NCBI RefSeq assembly: GCF_026586665.1
Contig: NZ_JAODIY010000010.1
Location: forward strand, 62,001-126,000
From: Halovenus rubra
GTDB taxonomy: Archaea; Halobacteriota; Halobacteria; Halobacteriales; Haloarculaceae
DNA: 64,000 bases
Reading direction: 5' to 3'
The position numbers and the translations under genes were made by a program. The notes beneath the pieces were generated by a model. It had not been told where the DNA came from. It saw nothing but the letters and a program-made list of their open reading frames with translations, and ran no database searches. This document shows positions 17,593-26,404 of the stretch, piece after piece. Every line of letters starts with the position of its first letter. The first letter of the stretch is position 1.

Positions 17593-18105
17593 ATGACACA
17601 GGACACCCCGACAACCACGTACGAGCAGTTCGCGTCCGTCGCCAGCGAGTACGGCATCGAGCCGCGACGTGTCGAGCCGAACGGCGTCGCCGAAGCTGTC
17701 ACCGAGATGCTCGACCCACCAGCTGTCGGAACCCAGCTCCCGTGGGAGGACGCGACACTGCCCGACGGCGTGACGACGGAGCCGACGCCTGCGGATCTCC
17801 GGGCAGCGACGACGGGCGTCACAGCCGCGTCGCTTGCTATCGCCGAGTACGGGAGCATCGTTCTCGACGCCGACGAAGACGGCAGCGACTCGGTCAGCCT
17901 GTTCAACGACTTGCACGTGGCGGTCCTCCACGAGGACGACATCGTGCCGGATATGGCGACCGCATTCGAGCAGTTCGGTGAGCGACTGCGCGAAACGCGC
18001 GAATCGGCGATTATCGCCACGGGCCCCTCGGCGACCGCCGACATGGGCGCACTGGTAAACGGGGCACACGGCCCGAAACAGGTGGAGGTGATCGTGGTCT
18101 CATGA
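17593..18105 (+). CDS. lutC: LUD domain protein (LutC/LldG-type)
   Basis: A 170-residue LUD-domain protein, the smallest subunit of the non-flavin lactate utilisation system LutABC/LldEFG. Typical features are GVTAASLAIAEYGSIVL, a DLHVAVLHEDDIV segment and the C-terminal TGPSATADMGALVNGAHGP, with the Gly-Pro-Ser-x-Thr-Ala-Asp stretch that is highly conserved in LUD proteins. It overlaps the next gene by 4 nt (stop within ATGA), showing translational coupling. GC is about 70% (42/60 at 17641), well above the genes on its left. It follows the permease remnant, consistent with a former lactate uptake-oxidation operon. Confidence 0.9.
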   Translation: MTQDTPTTTYEQFASVASEYGIEPRRVEPNGVAEAVTEMLDPPAVGTQLPWEDATLPDGVTTEPTPADLRAATTGVTAASLAIAEYGSIVLDADEDGSDSVSLFNDLHVAVLHEDDIVPDMATAFEQFGERLRETRESAIIATGPSATADMGALVNGAHGPKQVEVIVVS

Positions 18106-20312
18106 GCTCCCGCGAGTCGAAGGCCGAGCACATCCGGCGGATTATGGCGACAGAGGGAGCCGCCGTCGGCGAGAACACCCGCGGGTTCAACCAGGGCCGC
18201 TACGAGTCGGTGGCGAAACTAGAGGACTACGAGGAACTGAAAGACGAGGCCCGCGCCATCAAAGAGGATGCCATCGAACGCCTCCCCGAACTCGTCGAGG
18301 AGGTTCGGGCGGTCGTCGAGGAAAACGGCGGCACCGTCTACCTCGCCGAGGACGCCGCCGACGCGAACCGCTACATCCGGGAGGTCTGTGACGCCCAGGA
18401 TGCAACGCGGCTGGTCAAAAGCAAGTCGATGACCAGCGAGGAACTCGAAGTCAACGAGGCACTGGAATCGGGTGGCATCGAGGTGATCGAGACCGACCTC
18501 GGCGAGTGGGTCCTCCAGGTCGCCGAGGAGGCTCCGAGTCACATCGTCGCGCCGGCAATCCACAAGTCACGCGAGGAGATTGCCCGCCTGTTCAACGAGT
18601 ACTTCGACCCCGAGGAGGAGCTCGAAACCGCCCAGGAACTCACCGAGTTCGCCCGTGAACATCTGGGCGAACTCATCGAGGGTGCCGACGTGGGGATGAC
18701 CGGCGCGAACTTCGTCACCGCGGATTCGGGAACCATCGCGCTCGTGACCAGCGAGGGTAACGCCCGCAAGTGCGTGACAGTCCCGGAGACACAGATTGCC
18801 GTCGCCGGCGTCGAGAAAATCGTCCCCAGCGTCGAGGAACTCCGGCCATTCATCGAACTCATCGGCCGCTCCGGGACGGGACAGGATATCACGAGCTACA
18901 TCTCACTGTTCACTCCGCCAGTCGACTCGCCGACGGTCGACTTCGACCGGCCGGAGGAGCCGATTGCGGGGGGCGACACCGCCGGCGACCGGGAGTTTCA
19001 CCTCGTACTCATCGACAACGGTCGGATGGCGATGCGCGAGGACGACGACCTCCGGGAAACGCTGTACTGCATCAGGTGTTCGGCGTGTGCGAACACCTGC
19101 GCGAACTTCCAGTCGGTCGGGGGCCACGCCTTCGGCGGCGAGACCTACTCCGGGGGCATCGCCACCGGCTGGGAGGCCGGCGTCCACGGCCTCGATTCGG
19201 CGGGTGAGTTCAACGACCTCTGTACCGGCTGCTCGCGGTGTGTCCCGGCCTGCCCGGTACAAATCGACATCCCGTGGATAAACACGGTCGTCCGTGACCG
19301 TCTCAACAGCGGCGAGGACGTCCCACTGGAGGTGCTCGTCGAGGGACTCACGCCCGACGCCGAGACGGAGGGGCCGGGACTCCAGAAGCGGCTGTTCGGC
19401 AACGTCGAGACACTGGCGAAACTCGGCAGCGCGTTCGCCCCGCTCTCGAACTGGGCGGCGAACTCGCGGCCCGCGTCGGCGGTCCTCGAACGGGTCGCGG
19501 GCGTGGCAGGCGAGCGAAACCTGCCTGCCTTCCAGCGGACGACGCTCCGGGACTGGATGGACCAGCGCGAAGCGGTGCCGGCGCTCGACCCCGACCGGAA
19601 GGTGGTGCTGTACCCGGACCTCTACACGAACTACATGTTCGTCGACCGCGGGAAGGCGGCCGTCCGGACGCTGGAAGCCCTCGGGGTTGAGGTGCTCGTT
19701 CCCGCCGCGCCGGGGTCGGGGCGGGCACCGCTCTCCCAGGGGATGATTTCGACCGCCCGACGGCAGGCCGAGGGTGTTGCCGACGCGCTCGACCCCTACC
19801 TGGAGGAAGGCTACGATGTGGTGGTTATCGAACCGAGCGACCTGGCGATGTTCCGGGACGATTACAGCAGGCTTCTCCCCGAGCGGGAGGCTGAATTGTT
19901 CGCCGAACACAGCTACGAGCTACTGGAGTACGTCTACGGGTTGCTCTCGAACGGGGCCAACGTGGAGGTGCTCGATACGACATCTGGCGAAGAGACTGTC
20001 GCCTATCACAGCCACTGCCAGCAGCGCACGCTGGGGCTGGAACCGTACAGCGTCGAGGTGCTGACGGAGTGTGGATACACGGTGACGACCAGTGACGTGG
20101 AGTGCTGTGGGATGGCCGGTTCGTTTGGCTACAAGGAGCAGTACTACGACCTCGCGATGGACGTTGGCTCGCGGCTCGAAGCGCAACTCCGTGAGGCAGA
20201 CGCCGACCACGTCGTCGCCAGCGGCACCTCCTGTACGGACCAGATTGGCGACCTGCTCGGCCAGGAACCCCGCCACGTCGTCGAACTCGTCGCACCGCCA
20301 GAAGAGACCTGA
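18102..20312 (+). CDS. Lactate utilisation Fe-S protein, LldF/LutB fused to an LldE-like CCG module
   Basis: A 736-residue fusion. Residues 1 to about 300 form a LUD domain (NTRGFNQGRYE, VTADSGTIALVTSEGN). Two 4Fe-4S sets follow: CIRCSACANTC near 326-336 and CTGCSRCVPACPV near 375-387. The last 300 residues are a cysteine-rich CCG domain with HSHCQQRTLG and ECCGMAGSFGY, normally a separate LutA/LldE subunit. The protein thus covers two of the three Lut subunits. It would oxidise lactate (L- or D-) and pass electrons to the membrane. Its C-terminal module is clearly homologous to the end of the next gene. GC reaches 46/60 at 19441. Confidence 0.9.
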   Translation: MSSRESKAEHIRRIMATEGAAVGENTRGFNQGRYESVAKLEDYEELKDEARAIKEDAIERLPELVEEVRAVVEENGGTVYLAEDAADANRYIREVCDAQDATRLVKSKSMTSEELEVNEALESGGIEVIETDLGEWVLQVAEEAPSHIVAPAIHKSREEIARLFNEYFDPEEELETAQELTEFAREHLGELIEGADVGMTGANFVTADSGTIALVTSEGNARKCVTVPETQIAVAGVEKIVPSVEELRPFIELIGRSGTGQDITSYISLFTPPVDSPTVDFDRPEEPIAGGDTAGDREFHLVLIDNGRMAMREDDDLRETLYCIRCSACANTCANFQSVGGHAFGGETYSGGIATGWEAGVHGLDSAGEFNDLCTGCSRCVPACPVQIDIPWINTVVRDRLNSGEDVPLEVLVEGLTPDAETEGPGLQKRLFGNVETLAKLGSAFAPLSNWAANSRPASAVLERVAGVAGERNLPAFQRTTLRDWMDQREAVPALDPDRKVVLYPDLYTNYMFVDRGKAAVRTLEALGVEVLVPAAPGSGRAPLSQGMISTARRQAEGVADALDPYLEEGYDVVVIEPSDLAMFRDDYSRLLPEREAELFAEHSYELLEYVYGLLSNGANVEVLDTTSGEETVAYHSHCQQRTLGLEPYSVEVLTECGYTVTTSDVECCGMAGSFGYKEQYYDLAMDVGSRLEAQLREADADHVVASGTSCTDQIGDLLGQEPRHVVELVAPPEET

Positions 20313-20397
20313 GAAAGAAGTATGTCAGCAACGACAACGTATACGCGCCGACGAATCCAAGTGGACGCCGAACCGCACGACACAGCAAGGAGATACG

Positions 20398-23300
20398 ATG
20401 AGTGATACACAGACCGAGGACCCGATAGCGGAATCGCGCGGCGACCCGGAGGTCGAGCGGGGCGAAGAGTCGGTCGCGCCCCCGCCACACGACCCCGCGA
20501 GCGAGTCACGGAGCAACTACGACTACGAGAGCCGGGACGTCGAGAACCCCGAGTTGCTCGCCGCACTCGACGCCCGGGTCGACGGCGAAGTCCGCTTCGA
20601 CACCTACACGCGGAGCCTCTATGCCACGGACGCGAGCGCCTACCAGCAGTTGCCCATCGGCGTCGTCGCACCAACATCGACCGCGGACGTGCAGGCGGTC
20701 ATGTCATACTGTTCCACAAAGGGGGTTCCGGTGTTGCCCCGCGGCGGCGGGACGAGTCTCGCAGGGCAGGCCGTCAACGAAGCCGTCGTGCTCGATTTCA
20801 AAAAGGAGATGGACGCGGTCCTCGACGTCGACCCGGAGAACCGGACCGTCCGGGCCGAGCCAGGGGTGACGCTCGCCCGCCTGAACGACCGACTGGAAGA
20901 GCACGACCTGAAGTACGCACCAGACCCCGCATGGGGAGACAAAAGCGTCCTCGGGGGATGTATCGGCAACAACTCGACGGGCGCACACTCCCTGAAATAC
21001 CACAAGGCCGACGGCTACCTCGAATCCGTCGAGGCGGTGCTGGCCGACGGGACTGTGACTGAACTCGGCTGGGTCGACCTCGACGACCTCCACGAGCGGG
21101 CGGAGGCAGTTGGAGACGGTGAGGACGCCGATATCGAGGAGCGCATCTACGCCGAAGTGTCGCGGATTCTCCGGGAGGACAGGGAAGAAATCGAGGCGCG
21201 CTACCCAGACCTGACGCGGAACGTCTCGGGGTACAACCTCGACAAACTCGTCGAGGACGCCGGCGAGCACGGGGCAGTGAACCTCGGCAGGCTACTCGCC
21301 GGTAGCGAGGGGACACTCGCCATCGTCACGGCGGCGACCGTCTCGCTGGAGCCGATTCCCGAGTCGAAAGCCGCCGTCCTCCTGACCTACGACCACGTCC
21401 TCGACGCGGTGGCGGATGTCGCGCCAATTCTCGAACACGACCCCGCCGCTGTGGAGGTGATGGACGACGTGTTCCTCGATTTGGCGGCCGAGCGGCCCGA
21501 GTTCGAGTCCGTCGTCGGCCTCCTCCCCGACGGGACGGACTCGACGCTACTGGTGGAGTTCTACGCGGACTCGCCCGCTGATGGGAAACAGAAGGTTGCG
21601 GACCTGCTCGCCGACAGGCTTCCCGGCCACGAAACGCCGGTCACCCCCGCGGAGGGGGCGGCTGACCGAAGCGATGCGCCGCGACGTGCCGTCGACGCGC
21701 TCGAAGCCTACGACCCCGACCGGCAAGCGAAATTCTGGAAGATGCGCAAGGCCGGGCTTCCCATTTTGCTCTCACGGACCGGCGACGAGAAACACTGGGC
21801 ATTCGTCGAGGACACCGCGATTCCAGCCCAACACCTCGATGACTACGTTGCGGACTTACAGGAGCTGTTCGAGAAGCACGATTCCTTCTCATCGTACTAT
21901 GCCCACGCAGGCCCCGGCGTACTCCACATCCGCCCGCTGTTGAACCTCAAAGCTGAGGACGGTGTCGAGACGATGACGACAATCTCCGACGCTGTGACTG
22001 ACCTCGTCATCGAGTACGACGGGTCAGTCTCGGGCGAACACGGCGACGGTCGGGCACGGACGCGGTACAACAGGAAACTGTACGGAGACCGGCTCTGGGA
22101 GACATTTCGTGACCTGAAAACCGCGTTTGACCCCGATTGGCTGTTGAACCCAGGCAGTGTCTGTGGCGAATTCGACCCCGCCGAGCAGCTCCGCTTTGAC
22201 TCGGAGTACCAGTTCGATGCGACATTCGAGCCGTCGATGAACTGGGACAACGAGAACGGCTTTCAGGGGATGGTAGAGCTCTGTCATGGCTGTGGCGGCT
22301 GTACCGGCCATCAGGAAACGACCGGTGGTGTGATGTGTCCGACCTACCGGGCAGCCGATGAGGAAATGCTCTCGACGCGAGGTCGAGCGAACGCACTCCG
22401 GCAGGCAATGAGTGGCGACCTGCCTGAGGACCCGACAAACAACGAGTTTACTCAAGAGGTACTCGACCTCTGTATCGGCTGTAAGGGCTGTCGCAAGGAT
22501 TGCCCCAGCGGTGTCGACATGGCAAAGCTCAAAGCGGAGGTAAAACACGAACATCATCAAGAGGCAGGTATCCCGCTGCGAGACCGCTTTTTTGCAAACG
22601 TAGAGACACTGTACTCGCTTGGCAGCGCGTTTGCACCGCTGTCGAACTGGGTAACGAGCATGCCCGGGAGCGGGGTCCTCGCCGAGAAGATACTGGGCAT
22701 CGCCCGCGAGCGTGACCTGCCGACATTCAAGCGCGAAACGCTTCAAAAGTGGGCAGATGGGCGCACTCCGGTGGTGCCAGCACAGAGCACTGAGAAACAT
22801 GTCCTTCTCGTCGCCGACCCATACACGAACTACACCCAGCCCGAAGTCGGAAAGGCCGCCGTCCGTGCTCTCGAAGCCACAGGAGTACATGTCCAAGTGC
22901 CCGACGACGTGGGCGACAGCGGTCGCCCCGCCCATTCGAAAAGCATGCTGGACAAGGCGCGGGCAACTGCACGTAAAAACGTCAACACACTCACACCGCG
23001 AGTCAATGAAGGGTGGGATATCGTGACCGTCGAACCCTCCGATGCCGTAATGTACCAACTTGACTACTGTGACCTCCTCAGCGGCGAAGACGTGGAGACG
23101 GTGGCGGCAAACACCTACGGTGTCATGGAGTACATCGACACCTACAAGCTCTACGAGCAGTTGCCCGGCGCTGATGGGGAGATGCTAACTTATCACGGCC
23201 ACTGCCAGCAAAAGGCGACCACAAAAGACCATCACGCAGTGAACGCACTGGAACAGGTCGGCTTCGAGGTGGACGAACTCGACTCGACGTGCTGTGGGAT

Positions 23301-23505
23301 GGCCGGCTCCTTTGGCTACGAGGCCGAACACTACTCGATGAGTACGGCCATCGCTAGCCTGCTCTTTGACCAGGTGGCGGACTCGCCCGGTGACCGAGTG
23401 GTTGCGCCTGGAACCTCCTGCCGGACGCAGTTACTCGACTGCGACGACGTGGAGGGCAAGCCGCCACACCCCATCGAGGCGTTCGAATCAGCTATCGAGC
23501 AGTGA
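20398..23505 (+). CDS. FAD-linked oxidase / Fe-S fusion (GlcD-GlcF or D-lactate dehydrogenase type)
   Basis: A 1035-residue fusion. After an acidic leader, residues about 60-560 form the FAD-binding PCMH and FAD-oxidase C domains (LPRGGGTSLAGQAVN, GNNSTGAHSLKYHKADGY, SVSGEHGDGRARTRYNR). Then come two ferredoxin sets, CHGCGGCTGHQ and CIGCKGCRKDCPSG, and CCG-type modules HGHCQQKATT and STCCGMAGSFGYE. It would oxidise glycolate or D-lactate. The ATG at 20398 follows an AGGAG-type site; longer in-frame readings run into the previous gene. Base composition changes inside the gene: 45/60 GC at 21481 and 43/60 at 21661, but 29/60 at 21841 and 30/60 at 22441. Confidence 0.9.
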   Translation: MSDTQTEDPIAESRGDPEVERGEESVAPPPHDPASESRSNYDYESRDVENPELLAALDARVDGEVRFDTYTRSLYATDASAYQQLPIGVVAPTSTADVQAVMSYCSTKGVPVLPRGGGTSLAGQAVNEAVVLDFKKEMDAVLDVDPENRTVRAEPGVTLARLNDRLEEHDLKYAPDPAWGDKSVLGGCIGNNSTGAHSLKYHKADGYLESVEAVLADGTVTELGWVDLDDLHERAEAVGDGEDADIEERIYAEVSRILREDREEIEARYPDLTRNVSGYNLDKLVEDAGEHGAVNLGRLLAGSEGTLAIVTAATVSLEPIPESKAAVLLTYDHVLDAVADVAPILEHDPAAVEVMDDVFLDLAAERPEFESVVGLLPDGTDSTLLVEFYADSPADGKQKVADLLADRLPGHETPVTPAEGAADRSDAPRRAVDALEAYDPDRQAKFWKMRKAGLPILLSRTGDEKHWAFVEDTAIPAQHLDDYVADLQELFEKHDSFSSYYAHAGPGVLHIRPLLNLKAEDGVETMTTISDAVTDLVIEYDGSVSGEHGDGRARTRYNRKLYGDRLWETFRDLKTAFDPDWLLNPGSVCGEFDPAEQLRFDSEYQFDATFEPSMNWDNENGFQGMVELCHGCGGCTGHQETTGGVMCPTYRAADEEMLSTRGRANALRQAMSGDLPEDPTNNEFTQEVLDLCIGCKGCRKDCPSGVDMAKLKAEVKHEHHQEAGIPLRDRFFANVETLYSLGSAFAPLSNWVTSMPGSGVLAEKILGIARERDLPTFKRETLQKWADGRTPVVPAQSTEKHVLLVADPYTNYTQPEVGKAAVRALEATGVHVQVPDDVGDSGRPAHSKSMLDKARATARKNVNTLTPRVNEGWDIVTVEPSDAVMYQLDYCDLLSGEDVETVAANTYGVMEYIDTYKLYEQLPGADGEMLTYHGHCQQKATTKDHHAVNALEQVGFEVDELDSTCCGMAGSFGYEAEHYSMSTAIASLLFDQVADSPGDRVVAPGTSCRTQLLDCDDVEGKPPHPIEAFESAIEQ

Positions 23506-23561
23506 TACCGCGCCTGAAATAGTGCAGAAGACTTTATCGACCAGTGGGAGACGGCGACTAT

Positions 23562-23714
23562 ATGCCAACGGGAGAGACAGGTGAGACAGAGGAGCCGACA
23601 TCCCGGCGAGCGATACTCGCGAGTATCTGCGGGACGACGGCGGGCTACGCCGAGGCAGATACCGACCACTGGCCGCGAGTGCTGGAAACCTTCGAGACGC
23701 TCCGAAACGAGTAG
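23562..23714 (+). CDS. 50-aa hypothetical protein
   Basis: An intact short frame encoding 50 residues (begins MPTGETGETEEPTSRRA, ends LETFETLRNE). The composition is acidic and haloarchaeal-like, with one Cys and a central stretch AILASICGTTAGYAEADTDHW. A tttat box lies about 28 nt upstream of its ATG, which suits a leaderless message. No family recognised. It sits between the GlcD-GlcF fusion and glycerate kinase in the GC-rich block. Confidence 0.45.
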   Translation: MPTGETGETEEPTSRRAILASICGTTAGYAEADTDHWPRVLETFETLRNE

Positions 23715-23763
23715 CACAGCCCAACATCTTTTTTCGGACTCTTGGAACGTACACTGACAAGTC

Positions 23764-25122
23764 GTGATTCGAAACGAGCCAGACCTCGCCCGGACGCCAA
23801 CACACGAGCACGCTCTCCGCGCGATAGCGGCGGGTATCGACGCCGCCCATCCTGAGACGGTCATAGCAGAAACCGTCTCACTCGACGGTGACACGCTCTC
23901 CATCGCTGACGACGGGTACGACCTCAACAAATACGACCGCCTCGTCGTGCTCGGTGGCGGGAAACCTGCCGGTGCTGTTGCCCGGGCGCTGGAGGCGGTG
24001 CTAGGGAACCGAATCGACGACGGAGCCGTGGTCACCAAGACGCCGGAACCGACAGACGAGATAGCGGTCTACAAGGGAAACCATCCGTTACCCACGAAGG
24101 AAAACGTACACGGAGCGACGGCTGTACTCGACCTCGCGGCGACAGCAGGCCCTGACGACCTCGTGCTGGTCGTCGCCAGCGGTGGCGCGAGCGCACTGCT
24201 GTCCGCACCGGTCGATGGCGTCTCTGTCGAGGCCTACCGCGACCTAACTGAGGAACTGCTCGAAAGTGGCGCGACGATAGACGAACTCAACGCGGTCAGG
24301 AAACACCTCTCCCGACTCAAAGGCGGCCGACTCGCCTGCGAACTCGCGCCAGCGACGACGGTCGGCGTGGTGTTCAGCGACGTGGTCGGGAACCCGCTGG
24401 ACGTGATTGCGAGCGGACCGACCGCGCCGGATAGCTCGACGTATGACGATGCGCTTACCGTACTGAAACGGTACGATATCGACGCTCCACCGGAAGTGAC
24501 GGACGTGCTCGACGCCGGCATAGCAGGGGACCGACCGGAAACACCCGGTCCAAACACCGCGGTGTTCGAACATGTGAGCAACCACGTCCTCGCAGACAAC
24601 CGGACAGCACTCGACGGCACGGCGCGGGTCTGTGAGCAAGCCGGGTACGAGACAGTCGTCCTCTCGACGCGAATCGAAGGGGAGGCTCAGGAGACAGGCC
24701 AGCGACACGCCGCCGTCGCCTTAGAGTGTCTCAACAGCGGCGACCCCGCCGAGCCGCCGGTCGCCCTGCTGTCGGGCGGTGAGACGACGGTTACAGTGAC
24801 AGGAAACGGTCGAGGCGGACCAAATCAGGAGTTTGCGCTGGCCGCCGCACTCGAACTAAGAGGCGAGGAAGTCTGCTCCGTGGACAGCAATATCGTCCTC
24901 GCGAGCGTCGACACCGACGGACTCGATGGCTCGACCGACGCTGCCGGTGCGCTCGTGGACTACGGGACGGTCACGACCAACAGCGCGGACGACGCACGGA
25001 ACGCGCGTGATGATAACGACGCCTACGGCTATCTCCACGCTCGCGGGAGCCTCATCGAGACAGGGCCGACCGGAACGAACGTAAACGACCTGCGTCTTGT
25101 GCTCGTCGGAACGCCACGGTGA
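23764..25122 (+). CDS. Glycerate 2-kinase (MOFRL family)
   Basis: A 452-residue kinase that phosphorylates D-glycerate to 2-phosphoglycerate, feeding glyoxylate/glycerate carbon into glycolysis. Landmarks are VVLGGGKPAGAVARALE near 60-76, KGNHPLPTKENVHGA near 103-117, VVASGGASALLSAP near 139-152, a KHLSRLKGGRLA segment, and the C-terminal MOFRL part (LLSGGETTVTVTGNGRGGPNQEFAL; DTDGLDGSTDAAG). The start is GTG, 27-33 nt after a cttttttc TATA-like box, so leaderless. GC is about 65-67%. Location after the glycolate/lactate oxidation genes fits a hydroxyacid-use locus. Confidence 0.92.
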   Translation: MIRNEPDLARTPTHEHALRAIAAGIDAAHPETVIAETVSLDGDTLSIADDGYDLNKYDRLVVLGGGKPAGAVARALEAVLGNRIDDGAVVTKTPEPTDEIAVYKGNHPLPTKENVHGATAVLDLAATAGPDDLVLVVASGGASALLSAPVDGVSVEAYRDLTEELLESGATIDELNAVRKHLSRLKGGRLACELAPATTVGVVFSDVVGNPLDVIASGPTAPDSSTYDDALTVLKRYDIDAPPEVTDVLDAGIAGDRPETPGPNTAVFEHVSNHVLADNRTALDGTARVCEQAGYETVVLSTRIEGEAQETGQRHAAVALECLNSGDPAEPPVALLSGGETTVTVTGNGRGGPNQEFALAAALELRGEEVCSVDSNIVLASVDTDGLDGSTDAAGALVDYGTVTTNSADDARNARDDNDAYGYLHARGSLIETGPTGTNVNDLRLVLVGTPR

Positions 25123-25160
25123 CGAACCTTTTTGTGACGAGGGGTCCCGTTTGAGAAACG

Positions 25161-26243
25161 ATGGACTCCGCGGCACTCACAAAAGAACTGGTCGAGATAC
25201 CGAGCCACGAGGACGAGACCGAGGCCGGGGACCGCATCGAGCAGTGGCTCCGAACCGAAACGGATGCCACGGTCGAACGCGACACACATGGGAACGTCAT
25301 CGCCCGACGAGGAGACGGTGACACCTCACTCGCGTTCGTCGGTCACCACGACGTCGTCCCGCCGGACCCCTCACAGGAACGTGACGGTGGCTACGTTGTC
25401 GAAGAGCATGACGGACGCATCTACGGGCGCGGGGCTGCCGACATGAAGGGGGCAGTCGCAGCTGCGATGTGTGCATTCCGGGATGCCGAAGTTTCGGGAT
25501 ACGAACTCGTCTTCGCCTCGTTCGTCGGTGAAGAGGTCGGCGGGACAGGAGCACGCGGTGCACTCGAAGACGGATTCGCACCTGACTACGCTGTCGTCGG
25601 AGAAGGGTCGACAAACTACTCGAAGCAAGGAGTAACCGACGTGGTAGTTGCCCACCGAGGCCGTCGCGGGAGCACCGTACACGTCGAGGGAAAAGCAGCC
25701 CACGCAAGCGAACCCGAAGCCGGGGAGAATGCAATTTACCGGGCGTCGGATGCAATCGATGTTGTCCGAGACCTGCCGTTCCCCGAGACGACCGTACTGG
25801 GTCACGAAATGCGTGGCTCTATCGCAGTTACTGAAATTGACGGCGGAACTGCATGGAACGTCATTCCCGAGGGTTGCTCGGTGACTATCGACGAGCGAAC
25901 CGTTCCGAACGAACGGACACCACTCAGTCACGTTGAGGAGGTGCCCGGTGTCAGGGTCGAGGTTGACCAAGACCTGCCACCGATGGCGTGTGACGATGCG
26001 GAGTTTGCCGATCTCGTTCTCGACGCGGCAACCGCCATGCAGGACAAAACGCCAGAACACGTTCTCAAACCGCATGCAACTGATGCCGGATGGCTGGCCG
26101 AAGCAGGGACAACCTGCGTTGTCTGTGGCGCATCCGAGCCCGAAGAAGCCCACACCGCAGACGAGAGTGTCTCGGTCGACGTGCTTGACCGCTGTTATGA
26201 CATCTATCGGCAGTGTGGAGAACAGTTCGAGACGCTGCTGTAG
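25161..26243 (+). CDS. M20 family metallopeptidase (ArgE/DapE-like deacylase)
   Basis: A 360-residue zinc amidohydrolase. It has the first metal motif GHHDVVP (His62, Asp64), the second GRGAADMKG (Asp94), catalytic and metal Glu in FVGEEVGG (124-125), and the usual dimerisation lid followed by the C-terminal metal His region (ESVSVDVLDRCY near the end). Substrate is not resolvable between acyl-amino acids and dipeptides; it is not in the arginine cluster and need not be ArgE. A cctttttgt box 27-33 nt upstream supports a leaderless start. GC falls from 41/60 near 25321 to 34/60 near 26041, marking the end of the GC-rich block. Confidence 0.85.
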   Translation: MDSAALTKELVEIPSHEDETEAGDRIEQWLRTETDATVERDTHGNVIARRGDGDTSLAFVGHHDVVPPDPSQERDGGYVVEEHDGRIYGRGAADMKGAVAAAMCAFRDAEVSGYELVFASFVGEEVGGTGARGALEDGFAPDYAVVGEGSTNYSKQGVTDVVVAHRGRRGSTVHVEGKAAHASEPEAGENAIYRASDAIDVVRDLPFPETTVLGHEMRGSIAVTEIDGGTAWNVIPEGCSVTIDERTVPNERTPLSHVEEVPGVRVEVDQDLPPMACDDAEFADLVLDAATAMQDKTPEHVLKPHATDAGWLAEAGTTCVVCGASEPEEAHTADESVSVDVLDRCYDIYRQCGEQFETLL

Positions 26244-26404
26244 GCTGTCTCGACTCGTGGCAAGCAGAGAGATAGCAACGAGTCGATAGTCTATTTCCTT
26301 CGAAAGAAACAGTCAACATCTCAAACAGTTACTCACAATAATCTACACGAATGTTCGTAAAGGAGAGCGATGAGTTGATGGGGCTGGTTGTACTACAGGG
26401 AGGT

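Noticed and set aside
17455-18131. Long open frames on the minus strand opposite the LUD gene
   Set aside because: They lie opposite a well-supported gene in a GC-rich region where stop codons are rare in all frames. Their translations are Arg-rich and match no family.
18903-19910. A 335-codon minus-strand open frame
   Set aside because: It is antisense to the Fe-S gene with intact cysteine motifs on the plus strand. The antisense product is Arg/Val/Glu-rich with no domain pattern.
22024-23058. A 344-codon minus-strand open frame
   Set aside because: Opposite the Fe-S half of the GlcD-GlcF gene, whose ferredoxin motifs are clear. The antisense translation has no recognisable motif.
25161-26243. 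Assigning the M20 peptidase as ArgE of the arginine pathway
   Set aside because: It is 30 kb from the arginine cluster, and the true ArgE/LysK is expected just beyond the end of the window after argD.
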